A stretch of 64,000 bases of DNA from assembly GCA_016931995.1 (NCBI GenBank), contig JAFGDS010000151.1:1-64000 (forward strand), read 5' to 3'. This document shows, one piece after another, positions 44,342 to 53,688 of the stretch. The notes under the pieces were generated by a model, which worked only from the letters and a program-made list of their open reading frames with translations, had not been told where the DNA came from and ran no database searches. The DNA comes from Pirellulales bacterium. GTDB taxonomy: Bacteria > Planctomycetota > Planctomycetia > Pirellulales > Thermoguttaceae. Position 1 is the first letter of the stretch, and each line of letters begins with the position of its first letter. The position numbers and the translations under genes are program-made.

Positions 44342-45205
44342 TCAAAACGGCCAGAGCCGCTCGAGGTGGTTCCAAGCCAGGAGCCAGGCGAAGGAGAGGA
44401 TCAGAACAGCGAAGCCGGGCGGGACGCCGCGGCGCACGACACCCGAGCGGCGAAGGACCGCGTCGACGGCGAGAACGGCCACCAGGGGCACGGCCACCAG
44501 CGCGACCGGCTGCACGCCCAGGAAGAGGCCGACGCTGCCCACGGTCCAGCCCAGGTTTTGCCGGTGCGCCGGCGCGGCGAGCCGTCCGACGAGCCAGCCG
44601 ATCGCCATGCCCACGACCAGACCGGCGCCGCCTTCGAGCAGCCCAACCAGCGGCACGTCCCAGCCGGGCCACAGCGCGGCGGGGTGCAGAGCGGGCCAGA
44701 GGGCGGGGGCAAAAAGGCCGACCAGGCCCACCAGCCGCATCGAGACGGGATGGCCATCCCACTCGACCAGCGCCGCGGCCAAGAGCCACGAGAGAAACAA
44801 CAGATGGTACGCGAAGACACCGATCAGTTCGCCGGAGGAGACGGGCGGATAGACGAGCCCACCGGGCACGGCCACCGCGCGGGCCGGCAGGTTGGCCCCG
44901 CCCGAGAGCAGCTCGACCCAACCGAGCGCGAGGAACATCCCGCCCGAGACGGCCTCGACCAGTGGATACCGGGCGGAGATCGGCCCGCGGCAGTCGCGGC
45001 AGCGGCCTCGCAGGAGGAACCAACTCGCCACGGGCACGTTGTCGTACCAGCGGATGGGATGGCCGCACGCGGGGCAGTGCGACCCGGGCCGGATCAGGCT
45101 CAATCCCCGCGGCAGCCGATAGACCACGACGTTCAAGAAGCTGCCGATCGCCGCGCCCAGCGCGAAAAGCCAGAGAGCCCAGAGCAACGTTGGCAGTTTG
45201 TTCAT
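44342..45205 (-). CDS. Prepilin-peptidase-like membrane protein lacking the GxGD motif
   Basis: A 287-residue integral membrane protein. The N-terminus is that of type IV prepilin peptidases: GAAIGSFLNVVVYRLPRGLS, then two zinc-type cysteine pairs (HCPACGHPI; GRCRDCRGPI) and RYPLVEAVSGGMF. Several membrane helices follow. One aspartate sits at the first catalytic position (ALVEWDGH), but the second active-site motif G-x-G-D is missing; after GGAGLVVGMAIGWLVG comes NLGWTVGSVGLFLG with no Asp. So it may be inactive, or use another residue. A catalytically normal peptidase would then be needed for the DUF1559 leader at 2.0 kb. Confidence 0.75.
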   Translation of the reverse strand: MNKLPTLLWALWLFALGAAIGSFLNVVVYRLPRGLSLIRPGSHCPACGHPIRWYDNVPVASWFLLRGRCRDCRGPISARYPLVEAVSGGMFLALGWVELLSGGANLPARAVAVPGGLVYPPVSSGELIGVFAYHLLFLSWLLAAALVEWDGHPVSMRLVGLVGLFAPALWPALHPAALWPGWDVPLVGLLEGGAGLVVGMAIGWLVGRLAAPAHRQNLGWTVGSVGLFLGVQPVALVAVPLVAVLAVDAVLRRSGVVRRGVPPGFAVLILSFAWLLAWNHLERLWPF

Positions 45206-45267
45206 GGCGTGAGAAGTCGCAAGCGGATGGGCCAAAGCGGAAAGCCGAAAGCGGAAAGCGGTGGAGA

Positions 45268-45324
45268 ATCCCCGATCCCTAAATCCCTAAATCCCTAAAT
45301 CCCTAAATCCCTAAATCCCTAAAC
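45268..45324. repeat. Tandem octamer repeat ATCCCTAA
   Basis: Six copies of ATCCCTAA, the last of which supplies the TAG stop codon of the minus-strand UbiD-like gene. Preceded by an AAGCGGAAAGCCGAAAGCGG stretch (45236). Confidence 0.9.
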
Positions 45325-47151
45325 AATACCGTGCAACGGACCGCCGGGTGCGGCCAGGGCGTCGACGCGGCGGGTGATTTCGGGGTCCTCGACCAGCGGC
45401 GGGGCGTGGTGCGGCTTCGCGCGGGCGTCGATCGCCAGCGACCCGCGGCAACCCCAGTGCTTCTGATGCGTGAAGGCCCCGATCCCATGCACGTCGGCCG
45501 CCGGGTTGCTCCGGGTGAACGTGGTCCACAGCAGGTTCTCGAGCGATCGGGCGGCAAATTCGCTGTCATCGACGACGACGACCAGCGGAAACCGGTTCAC
45601 CGGCGCGGCCGGATCGACGCGTTGGCAGAATCGCTCCACCGCGCCGGCGTCGGTGGCGTACGCTGGCCCGGCCAGCACCAACACGCCCGGCAGACCCACG
45701 CGCGGCTCGCCCAGGCCAAGCCCCTCGGGCAGTCCCAGTGGTCCATCGAGAAAGCGGGGCAACTCGCGCACGGCCGGACCCGCCGCGGCGATCACGAGCT
45801 TCGACCCGCGATGGAGCCCCGGCCCGCTGTAGTCGAGCGTGTCGATCGTCGTTTCGGTTTGGAAGTGCAGATCGCGGGTCCAATCCACTCGGGCCAGCAC
45901 GTGCGCTAGGAACGCTTCGACCCGGCGGACGTCTAGCGCGGGATCATCCTCGACCGCGGCGATCCAGAGGTATTTGGCCAGCGAGAGCTGCCCCTGGCCC
46001 AATAGGGCGTTGGCCTGGGTCAAGAGCTCGCGCGGCCGGCGGGGCTCATAGGGTACGTAGCGTTCGCTGCCGAGGGCCAGTAGCAGCGGGTGGACGCCCG
46101 CCGCATCCACGGCGTGGACGGCGCGGACGCCCGGCACGGTTCGCGACATGACCGGGCCGACCAGCTCGTGGATCAATTCGGCGAAGACGGTGTCCTCCTG
46201 CGGCGGCCGGCCGACCACGGTGAACGGCCAGATCGGGTCCGGCCGGTGATACACCCGCTCGACCCGCATCACGGGGAAATCGTGCGCCAAGCTGTAGTAG
46301 CCCAAGTGATCGCCAAAGGGCCCCTCGGGCAACTGGCGATTGGGTTCCAAGTAGCCCGTGATGCAGAAATCGGCCTCGGCGTGGATGGGCAGCGCGCTCG
46401 CGCCAACAATCATGGGCACGCGGCGGCCGCCCAGGACGCCGGCGAAGGCCAGTTCGCTTGCGCCTTCGGGCAGGGGCATCACGGCGGCCACGGTCATGGC
46501 GGGCGGGCCGCCGATGAAGACGTTCACCGGCAGCGGCTCGCCGCGGCCGAGGGCGGCGGCGTGATGCGCGGCGATGCCGCGGTGGATCTGGTAGTGCAGC
46601 CCGACTTCTTCACTCGGCCGATACTGCCCGCCGGAAAGCTGCACGCGGTACATGCCCAGGTTCGAGTGGGTCAAGCCGGGGGCGTCCGGGTCTTCGGTGT
46701 AGACCTGGGGGAGCGTGACGTACGCGCCGCCGTCGCCAGGCCACGAGACCAGTTGGGGCAACTGGTCGATCGTGGTCGCATGGGCCAGTATGGGGCCCGA
46801 GCGGACGCGGCGCGGCCGTGCGTGCCAGGCGTGCCAGGGCGTCTTCAGGTACAGCCGCGGGCGCTCGAGGAGATCGGCCGGATCGGCCTGGAGCCGCGCG
46901 AGCCGGGCCAGGGCGTCGAGCGTGTCGCGAAACAGATACCGCACGCGCTGGATCGTGCCGAACAGGTTCGAGACCATCGGGAAGCGGCAGCCGCGGACGT
47001 TGGCGAAGTAGATCGCCGGCCCGCCGGCCCGGTAGACCCGGCGCTGGATCTCGGCGGCTTCGAGCCTGGCGTCGATGGGCGCGTCGATCCGCGCGAGCTG
47101 CCCCCGGGCGGCCAGGTCATCCACGCATTGGCGGAGCGTGCGGTAGGGCAT
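45319..47151 (-). CDS. UbiD-family decarboxylase
   Basis: A 610-residue member of the UbiD family, which decarboxylate aromatic acids with a prenylated flavin. Conserved regions include RVYRAGGPAIYFANVRGCRF, VNVFIGGPPAMTVAAVMPLP, EGPFGDHLGYYSLAHDFPVM and HWGCRGSLAIDARAK. The size and the last segment are like the menaquinone (futalosine-type, MqnP/MenX) and UbiD lineages; the substrate cannot be told. The stop codon lies in a tandem repeat, so the last residues may have been altered. Confidence 0.85.
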   Translation of the reverse strand: MPYRTLRQCVDDLAARGQLARIDAPIDARLEAAEIQRRVYRAGGPAIYFANVRGCRFPMVSNLFGTIQRVRYLFRDTLDALARLARLQADPADLLERPRLYLKTPWHAWHARPRRVRSGPILAHATTIDQLPQLVSWPGDGGAYVTLPQVYTEDPDAPGLTHSNLGMYRVQLSGGQYRPSEEVGLHYQIHRGIAAHHAAALGRGEPLPVNVFIGGPPAMTVAAVMPLPEGASELAFAGVLGGRRVPMIVGASALPIHAEADFCITGYLEPNRQLPEGPFGDHLGYYSLAHDFPVMRVERVYHRPDPIWPFTVVGRPPQEDTVFAELIHELVGPVMSRTVPGVRAVHAVDAAGVHPLLLALGSERYVPYEPRRPRELLTQANALLGQGQLSLAKYLWIAAVEDDPALDVRRVEAFLAHVLARVDWTRDLHFQTETTIDTLDYSGPGLHRGSKLVIAAAGPAVRELPRFLDGPLGLPEGLGLGEPRVGLPGVLVLAGPAYATDAGAVERFCQRVDPAAPVNRFPLVVVVDDSEFAARSLENLLWTTFTRSNPAADVHGIGAFTHQKHWGCRGSLAIDARAKPHHAPPLVEDPEITRRVDALAAPGGPLHGIV

Positions 47152-47180
47152 CCATCTCTCGCTGAAAAGGAGAAGGTGAA

Positions 47181-47410
47181 TTCACCACGGAGACACGGAG
47201 AGCACGGAGGAAGAAAGATGGGAGATACCGCCTCGCCATGTCATCCCGAGCGCAGCGAAGGATTTGGTCGGCCGACCAGATCCTTCGCTGCGCTCGGGAT
47301 GACCTGCTGCGGCACACCTGGAACTACTGTCACTCGCCCTTCGCGTTCATTGGCGTGAATTCGCGGTTCCCGATCTTTTGAACCGCGAATACACGCGAAG
47401 CCGCGCGAAT
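47181..47410. repeat. Three repeat families in the gap before a small gene
   Basis: CACGGAGACACGGAGAGCAC (47185), then a perfect inverted pair CATCCCGAGCGCAGCGAAGG / CCTTCGCTGCGCTCGGGATG (47242 and 47282), then two inverted copies of the CGTGAATTCGCGGTTC family (47352 and 47379). No gene is seen in 47152-47454. Confidence 0.85.
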
Positions 47411-47454
47411 GGTTTTTCCATTTGGAATACGTAACCGGCCGAATAGTGGCAAGT

Positions 47455-47586
47455 TTATCCCTTCGTCTTCTTCGTCGTCGGCACGTACGGACGCCGCGTT
47501 TGAGTTGCTTTCTTCTGCATATGCGCGAACTTCGTGGCCGGGGCGCGGACGATCTGACGTCCTTTGCCGGAGGAGTTTTTGCCCAT
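47455..47586 (-). CDS. Very small basic protein (43 residues)
   Basis: A short frame that starts MGKNSSGKGRQIVRAPATKF and ends RPYVPTTKKTKG. It has about 14 Lys/Arg in 43 residues and no acidic residue, and codon third positions are mostly G or C, as in the real genes around it. These features suggest a nucleic-acid-binding or ribosome-associated peptide. I know no family for it. No strong ribosome site precedes the ATG. It lies in an otherwise repeat-filled gap, transcribed away from mfd. Confidence 0.55.
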   Translation of the reverse strand: MGKNSSGKGRQIVRAPATKFAHMQKKATQTRRPYVPTTKKTKG

Positions 47587-47640
47587 GGCGGAGTCCACCC
47601 GTGTTAGGTTGACGTTGCGGACGTTGTCTGGAAGATTGCG

Positions 47641-47850
47641 GTCCTCTCTCCGCGCCTCCGCGCGAGAATCCCCTGGCGTTGCCGGTCTCGCGCAGAGGCG
47701 CGGAGACGCGGAGTTCGAAGGTCACGTCGTACCTGACGATTGTTCAGTCGTGTTGTCAGACAAAACCCTGACCTATCGTTTTCGCCTCTGGCGCCCCCAC
47801 CATACCCGATTGCACCGGCAAAGCCAGTGGTGCCCAGCCCCGGCAAGGCC
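47641..47850. repeat. Inverted repeat of CTCCGCGCCTCCGCGCGAGA plus a GCCAGTGGTGCC copy
   Basis: CCGCGCCTCCGCGCGAGAAT (47652) faces CTCGCGCAGAGGCGCGGAGA (47692). A GCACCGGCAAAGCCAGTGGT copy follows (47814). They precede the mfd start at 47935. Confidence 0.75.
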
Positions 47851-47934
47851 CGTAGTACCCACCTCACACGGAGGAGGAGTACTGGGCCTTGCTCTTCCTC
47901 CCGGGCGGGCCTTCCCGTACAATCATCCTCGAAA

Positions 47935-50900
47935 ATGGCCCACGCTGTCGAGGCTGCCAGTACGGAAAAGCGGCTGTTCGCGTTGGCCGAGCGGCTTGCA
48001 CGGCGGGAGGACTTCGCCCAGGTCGTCGCGGAGCTGGGGACAGGGCACGCGGCGACGTTGGACGGCGTCTGGGGCTCGAGCTGCGCGCTGGCCGCGGCCG
48101 CCGTTGCTCCCGCGGCGCCCGGCCCGCTGGTGGTCGTCTGCCCCTACGTCGATGACGTCGAGGCGATGCTCGACGACCTGGCGCTCTTCTCCCCCATCCC
48201 GACGGAGAGGTTTCCGGCGTGGGAAACCGTGCTCGACGAGCGGGTGATCCACGACGAGGTATTCGGCGATCGGGTCCGGCTGCTGAAACTGCTGGCCGGG
48301 CCTCGGCCGCCGAAGATCCTCGTCACCAGCATCCAGAGCCTGCTGCAAGGCGTGCCCGATCGGGCGGCGCTGGCCGCGCAAACCCGGACGCTGGGCCTGG
48401 GCGATGCGCTCGGCCTGGACGCGTTCGGTCGGTGGCTGGTCGAGTGCGGGTTTCACGGGACCACGGCGGTCGAGCTGCCGGGCGAGTTCGCCCTGCGGGG
48501 GGGAATTCTCGATATCTTCGCGCCCGACTGGTTCGACCCGGTCCGGGTGGAGCTGTTCGGCGACCAGATCGAGTCGATCCGGCGGTTCGAGGTTGCCAGC
48601 CAACGCAGCCTGGGGACGCTTGAGAGCGTCGAAGTGACGATGCTCGACCCCAACGGCCGGCATCGGGCCCATCTGGCGGATTATCTGCCGGCGACCAGTT
48701 GGTTTTTACTGGTCGAGCCACGCGAATTGGAGGACGAAGGGCGGCATTACCTCGAGCGCCTCGAGCGGCCGGAAGACGCCCTGCACGTGTCGGACGTGCT
48801 CGCGCGGATTCTGCAATTCCCGTCGATCACCACGTCGGCCGTGGCGGCCGGGTCGTTCGAGCGGACGTGCCGGCTGGCCGTCGAGTCGGTCGAGCGCTTT
48901 AGCGGCGATATCCACCGGGTCCGCGACGAGCTGGACGCGGTCGGCACGGGCCAGCAGGTGGTCGTGGTTTGCCCGACACAGGCCGAGATCGAGCGGCTGG
49001 CCGAGGTGTTTGGGCCCACGAAGCTCGCCCAAGAGGGCCGGCTCCATTTCCAATTGGGCTCGCTGCGGAGCGGGTTCCGGCTCACGGCGGAGTCGATCGC
49101 GCTGGTGAGCAGCAGCCAGCTTTTCGCGCGGTCCGACCTGCGGCGTCCTTCGCAGCGGCGGCTGGGCCGGGTGATCGACAGCTTCCTCGAGCTGCGCGAG
49201 GGCGATCTTGTCGTCCACGTCTCGCACGGGATCGCGCGCTACCGGGGCATGACGCTGCTGGAGAAGAACGAGCAGGTCGAGGAGCACCTCGCCCTGGAGT
49301 TCGACGGGGGAACGAAGCTCTACGTGCCCAGCTCAAAGATCGGGCTGGTGCAGAAGTACGTCGGCGGGACGAAGAGCCGGCCGACGCTGGCCAAGCTCGG
49401 CGGGAGCGTTTGGGAGCGGCGCAAGGCGGCCGTGCAAAAAGCCGTCATGGACATGGCCGCCGACATGCTCGAACTTCAGGCCGCGCGGCAGGCCCGGCCG
49501 GGCATCGCCTTCCCCGCCGACACGCACTGGCAGCGGGAATTCGACGCGGCGTTTCCCTACAGCGAAACGCCCGACCAAATGGCCACCATCGAGGCGGTCA
49601 AGACCGATATGACCGGCCGCCGGCCCATGGACCGGCTCCTCTGCGGCGACGTGGGCTACGGCAAGACCGAGGTGGCCATGCGGGCGGCGTTCAAGGCCGT
49701 GGACGCCGGCTACCAGGTGGCCGTGCTCGTGCCCACCACCGTTTTGGCCGAGCAGCACCACCGCACGTTCACCGGCCGCATGGCCGCGTTTCCGTTCGAG
49801 ATCGCGGCGCTATCGCGATTCGCCACCCGCAAGCAGCAAGCCGAGATTCTCCAACGTCTGGCGGCCGGGGCGATCGACATCGTGATCGGCACGCACCGGC
49901 TGGCGCAGAACGACGTTTCCTTCCAGAACCTCGGCCTGGTGGTGATTGACGAGGAGCAGCGGTTTGGGGTGGAGATCAAGGAGCGGCTCAAGGCCCTGCG
50001 ACAGACGGTGGATGTATTGACCATGACGGCCACGCCCATCCCGCGGACGCTGCACATGTCGCTATTGGGCCTGCGCGACATCTCGAACCTGGAGACCCCG
50101 CCGGCCGACCGCCTGGCCATCGAGACGCGGGTGACGCGGTTCAACGCCGACGCGATCCGCCACGCCGTCTTGCGCGAGCTGGGCCGCAACGGGCAGGTGT
50201 ACTTCGTCCACAATCGGGTCCGCGACATCGACGTGGTCGCCCGCAAGCTCCGCCAGGCCGTGCCGGAGGCCTCCCTGCGCGTCGGCCACGCCCAAATGCC
50301 CGAGGGCCGGCTCGAACGCGTGATGCTCGACTTCGTCGATCACAAGTTCGACATTTTGCTTTGCACGACGATCGTCGAGAGCGGGCTGGACATCCCGAAC
50401 GCGAACACGATGTTCATCGACGAGGCCGACCGCTACGGCCTGGCCGACATGCACCAGCTTCGCGGGCGCGTGGGACGGTACAAGCACCGGGCGTACTGCT
50501 ATCTGCTGGTCGATCCGAACAAGTCGCTCTCCCCCAGCGCCGCGCGACGGCTGCACGCGATAGAGGAGTTCAGCGACATGGGCGCGGGATTCGCCATCGC
50601 GATGCGCGATCTGGAAATTCGCGGGGCGGGCAACATCCTGGGCACGCAGCAAAGCGGCCACATCGCCGCCGTGGGATACGAGCTGTACTGCGATCTGTTG
50701 GAGCGGGCCGTCCGGGCGCTAAGGCAATTGCCGCCGCGGACGTCGATCGACGTGGACGTGGATTTGCCCTGCAAGGCGTACATCCCGCGGAAGTACGTGC
50801 CCGACATGCGGGCGAAGATCAATCTGTACCGCCGGTTGGCCCGGGTTTCGGACCACGCGGAGCTGGCCGACCTCGTTGCCGAGATGCACGACCGCTTCGG

Positions 50901-51168
50901 CCCGCCGCCGCCGCCGCTGGAACAGATGCTCGCGCTGGCCGCGCTGCGGATCGACGCCCAGCACTGGGGGATCGGCGCCATCCACCTGGAAGACCAGTAC
51001 GCCGTGCTCCGTTACGGCTCGGCCCGGCGGATGCGCGACCTGGTGGCCACGGGCCGGGCCGATCTGCGGATCGCGGACGCCCGAAGCGCGTATCTACCAC
51101 TGGTGGGTGGAATGGATGATCCGGCGGTGTTGCTCGCGCGGCTCAAATCTCTGTTGCGGCCGGCGTAG
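47935..51168 (+). CDS. mfd: Transcription-repair coupling factor Mfd
   Basis: Mfd removes RNA polymerase stalled at DNA lesions and recruits UvrA for repair. The 1077-residue protein has the UvrB-like N-terminal region (LPGEFALRGGILDIFAPDWF), the RNA-polymerase-interacting domain (LREGDLVVHVSHGIARYRGM), the RecG-like helicase core with Walker A GDVGYGKTEVAMRAAF (about residue 575) and Walker B DEEQRFG (residue 672), MTATPIPRTLHMSL, and the TRG region. The C-terminal domain follows. Length is the family norm (about 1100). ATG 47935 is chosen; the frame opens at 47740 but passes through repeats. Confidence 0.97.
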   Translation: MAHAVEAASTEKRLFALAERLARREDFAQVVAELGTGHAATLDGVWGSSCALAAAAVAPAAPGPLVVVCPYVDDVEAMLDDLALFSPIPTERFPAWETVLDERVIHDEVFGDRVRLLKLLAGPRPPKILVTSIQSLLQGVPDRAALAAQTRTLGLGDALGLDAFGRWLVECGFHGTTAVELPGEFALRGGILDIFAPDWFDPVRVELFGDQIESIRRFEVASQRSLGTLESVEVTMLDPNGRHRAHLADYLPATSWFLLVEPRELEDEGRHYLERLERPEDALHVSDVLARILQFPSITTSAVAAGSFERTCRLAVESVERFSGDIHRVRDELDAVGTGQQVVVVCPTQAEIERLAEVFGPTKLAQEGRLHFQLGSLRSGFRLTAESIALVSSSQLFARSDLRRPSQRRLGRVIDSFLELREGDLVVHVSHGIARYRGMTLLEKNEQVEEHLALEFDGGTKLYVPSSKIGLVQKYVGGTKSRPTLAKLGGSVWERRKAAVQKAVMDMAADMLELQAARQARPGIAFPADTHWQREFDAAFPYSETPDQMATIEAVKTDMTGRRPMDRLLCGDVGYGKTEVAMRAAFKAVDAGYQVAVLVPTTVLAEQHHRTFTGRMAAFPFEIAALSRFATRKQQAEILQRLAAGAIDIVIGTHRLAQNDVSFQNLGLVVIDEEQRFGVEIKERLKALRQTVDVLTMTATPIPRTLHMSLLGLRDISNLETPPADRLAIETRVTRFNADAIRHAVLRELGRNGQVYFVHNRVRDIDVVARKLRQAVPEASLRVGHAQMPEGRLERVMLDFVDHKFDILLCTTIVESGLDIPNANTMFIDEADRYGLADMHQLRGRVGRYKHRAYCYLLVDPNKSLSPSAARRLHAIEEFSDMGAGFAIAMRDLEIRGAGNILGTQQSGHIAAVGYELYCDLLERAVRALRQLPPRTSIDVDVDLPCKAYIPRKYVPDMRAKINLYRRLARVSDHAELADLVAEMHDRFGPPPPPLEQMLALAALRIDAQHWGIGAIHLEDQYAVLRYGSARRMRDLVATGRADLRIADARSAYLPLVGGMDDPAVLLARLKSLLRPA

Positions 51169-51269
51169 CATGCCCGTATACTCCCGCCTCGCGATGGGGG
51201 GTACACGCTGGGTCAATGTCGCATCGGCGTGAAACACCAACTTGGGTTCGTGCCTGGGGAACACCGCGG

Positions 51270-52580
51270 ATGGTGAGGATTCCGCTGGGAAGTCTGGTGA
51301 CGGCCGTTGCCATCCTCGCCGCGCGGGGATGGGCGGACGAGTATCCGGGCGCGCCCGGCTCGTTCGAACGTCTGCCGCCGATTGGCGCGGCGACGCCCTA
51401 TCCGGGCTGGAACAACGGGCCGGGCTATCTGGGCCCGCCCAGCGCGCCGGTCGCGCCCGCGCGCCCGGACCACTGGCCGGGCGGTCCGAGCGACGTCGCC
51501 CCGCCGCCCGAGGCCGGCGCGCCGCCCGTCGTTCCGCCGGGCGCGGCGTTGCCGCCGCCCCAGCCATGCGAGAGCGCCCAGATCATGGGTCGGGTAGGCA
51601 CGGAGCCGATTTTGGCGGGCGAGGTTCGCGCGTTTGCGGTGCAGACGGTTCTTGCCGAGCTGAAACGCCGGAAGATCACCCCGCCGATGGAGGAAGTCCG
51701 CGATTTGGTCGATCGCATCTGGCCGTCGTACCTGGACCACGCGGTCGAGGCGAAGCTGCTTTACGTTGCCGCCCGGCGCGGCGTGCCCGACGAAGCGATC
51801 GCCCAATTCAAGGACCGCATCGCCAAAATCTTCGCGGAGGAGCCCAGCGGGCTGAAGCAGCTCGAGGAGACGTTGGGCGTGAAGACGCGCGAGCAGGTCG
51901 AGGAGAAGCTCGAGGCATTGGGCACGTCGCTAGCGTGGCAGGAGCGGCTGTTCGGCGAGCGGATCGTCTCGCAGCAGGGGCTCATGGAGGAAGTGAAACA
52001 GGACGACCCGATCACGCACGAACAGATGCTGATCCACTACCGGGAGCATCTGGCCGACTTCGAGTCGCCCGCCCAGGCCCGCTGGGAGCAGCTCATGGTC
52101 CGTTTCTCCCGTTATCCGGACAAGGCGCGGGCGTGGGACGCCTTGGCGAGGATGGGCAATCTTGTCCAGGACGGGGCCGATTTTGCCGAGGTGGCCCGGA
52201 AGTGCTCCGACGGACCGACTGCCCACAACGGAGGAGCGCGCGACTGGACCCGGCCGGGCAGCCTCGTCTCCGAGACGCTCGACCACGCGATCTTCGCGCT
52301 GCCCGTCGGACAGCTCAGCCCTATCATCGAGGATGCCCAGGGCTATCACATCGTCCGCGTCGTCGAGCGCAAGGACGCCCACCGCACGCCCTTTGCCGAG
52401 GCCCAGGAGAAGATCCGCGACGAGATACGCCGCGAGCGCTTCACCGAGGGGTTCGCCGCGTACGTGAAGCGGCTGAAGAAAGAAACGCCCGTTTGGACGA
52501 TCCACGACGAAGAGACCGCCGGCTCGCCCGCCGCCAACGCGCCGCCGCAAGTCGGTTCGCGCCCCGCCGGGCGGTATTAG
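51270..52580 (+). CDS. Exported parvulin-type peptidyl-prolyl isomerase
   Basis: A SurA/PpiC-like folding factor of the periplasm, 436 residues. Signal peptide: residues 1-22 (IPLGSLVTAVAILAARGWA). A Pro/Gly-rich linker of about 75 residues follows, then a SurA-like chaperone helix region (EPILAGEVRAFAVQTVLAEL) and one parvulin domain (QARWEQLMVRFSRY, GGARDWTRPGSLVSETLDHA, GYHIVRVVERKD). ATG 51270 has GGGGA nine bases upstream; ATG 51216 is an alternative. It follows mfd by 101 bases and converges on cysK. Confidence 0.87.
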   Translation: MVRIPLGSLVTAVAILAARGWADEYPGAPGSFERLPPIGAATPYPGWNNGPGYLGPPSAPVAPARPDHWPGGPSDVAPPPEAGAPPVVPPGAALPPPQPCESAQIMGRVGTEPILAGEVRAFAVQTVLAELKRRKITPPMEEVRDLVDRIWPSYLDHAVEAKLLYVAARRGVPDEAIAQFKDRIAKIFAEEPSGLKQLEETLGVKTREQVEEKLEALGTSLAWQERLFGERIVSQQGLMEEVKQDDPITHEQMLIHYREHLADFESPAQARWEQLMVRFSRYPDKARAWDALARMGNLVQDGADFAEVARKCSDGPTAHNGGARDWTRPGSLVSETLDHAIFALPVGQLSPIIEDAQGYHIVRVVERKDAHRTPFAEAQEKIRDEIRRERFTEGFAAYVKRLKKETPVWTIHDEETAGSPAANAPPQVGSRPAGRY

Positions 52581-52596
52581 TCGGACCCTCCCCGGG

Positions 52597-53556
52597 TCAC
52601 TCGGGGAACAGCGCGGTGGAGAGATAGCGCTCGCCGAGATCGGGCAGAATCACCACCAGCAGCTTGCCGCGGTTCTCCGGCCGCCGGGCCACCTCCAGCG
52701 CCGCCCACGTGGCCGCGCCGCAACTGATCCCGCACATGGCGCCTTCCAGCCGGGCGAGCCGCCGGGCCGTCTCCAAGGCGTCGGCGTCTTGCACCTGGAC
52801 CACGTCGTCGATAATATCCACGTTGAGCACGTCGGGGATGAAGCCCGCCCCGATGCCCTGGATCGCGTGTTTGCCCGGCGCCAGCGCCTGCCCGGCCCGC
52901 CGCTGCGTGATGACCGGGCTGGCGGCCGGCTCGACGGCGATCATGCGGACGCTGGGTTTGCGGGCCTTCAACGCCTCGCCCACGCCGGTGATCGTCCCGC
53001 CCGTGCCCACGCCGGACACCACGATGTCCACCCGGCCCTCCGTGTCGCGCCAAATCTCCTCGGCGGTGGTCCTTCGGTGGATCTCCGGATTGGCGGGGTT
53101 TTTGAACTGCTGGGGAACGAAGAACCGCGCGTCGTCGGCCGCCATCCGCTCCGCCTTGCGGATCGCGCCGGGCATGCCCTCCGCCGCGGGCGTCAGGACG
53201 AGTTCGGCCCCGAGCGCCTTGAGCATCCGGCGGCGTTCGAGGCTCATGCTCTCCGGCATGGTCACGGTCAGGCGGTAGCCCCGCGCCGCGCACACGTACG
53301 CCAGGCCAATGCCCGTATTGCCGCTGGTCGGCTCCAAAACCACCGTGTCCTTCTCGATCCACCCGTCCCGCTCGGCGGCGTCGATCATCGCCCGGGCGAT
53401 TCGATCCTTCACGCTCCAGAGTGGGTTGAAGCTTTCCAGCTTGCCGCAGACGGTGGCCTCGCAACCCTCGGCAACACGCCGCAGCCGCACCAGCGGCGTG
53501 TTGCCAATGCATTGCGTGATGTCGTCGCGGACGCGCCGGAGGGCGGAGGCTTCCAT
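52597..53556 (-). CDS. cysK: Cysteine synthase (O-acetylserine sulfhydrylase)
   Basis: Makes cysteine from O-acetylserine and sulfide with pyridoxal phosphate. The 319-residue protein has the PLP lysine Lys50 in [15 protein letters not shown], the phosphate-cradling [37 protein letters not shown], and the late [25 protein letters not shown] precedes the ATG. The minus-strand frame continues open for another 2 kb upstream, antisense to the kinase gene, but that is not coding. Confidence 0.95.
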   Translation of the reverse strand: MEASALRRVRDDITQCIGNTPLVRLRRVAEGCEATVCGKLESFNPLWSVKDRIARAMIDAAERDGWIEKDTVVLEPTSGNTGIGLAYVCAARGYRLTVTMPESMSLERRRMLKALGAELVLTPAAEGMPGAIRKAERMAADDARFFVPQQFKNPANPEIHRRTTAEEIWRDTEGRVDIVVSGVGTGGTITGVGEALKARKPSVRMIAVEPAASPVITQRRAGQALAPGKHAIQGIGAGFIPDVLNVDIIDDVVQVQDADALETARRLARLEGAMCGISCGAATWAALEVARRPENRGKLLVVILPDLGERYLSTALFPE

Positions 53557-53688
53557 TTCCTTCTCCTTCGAAAAACGTCGAATGCCGTGGCAATTGTAGG
53601 CAACCGGGCAAGAGGCCGCCAGAACCGGCCCTGGAAACGCCGACCGCTTTGTGGTACGCTCGGCGAAGACCCCCGTGCGGCACGGCCG

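Noticed and set aside
52789-53688. N-terminal extension of the histidine kinase to 52789
   Set aside because: The extension is antisense to cysK; ATG 53689 begins a helical kinase N-terminus and the upstream part has no domain.
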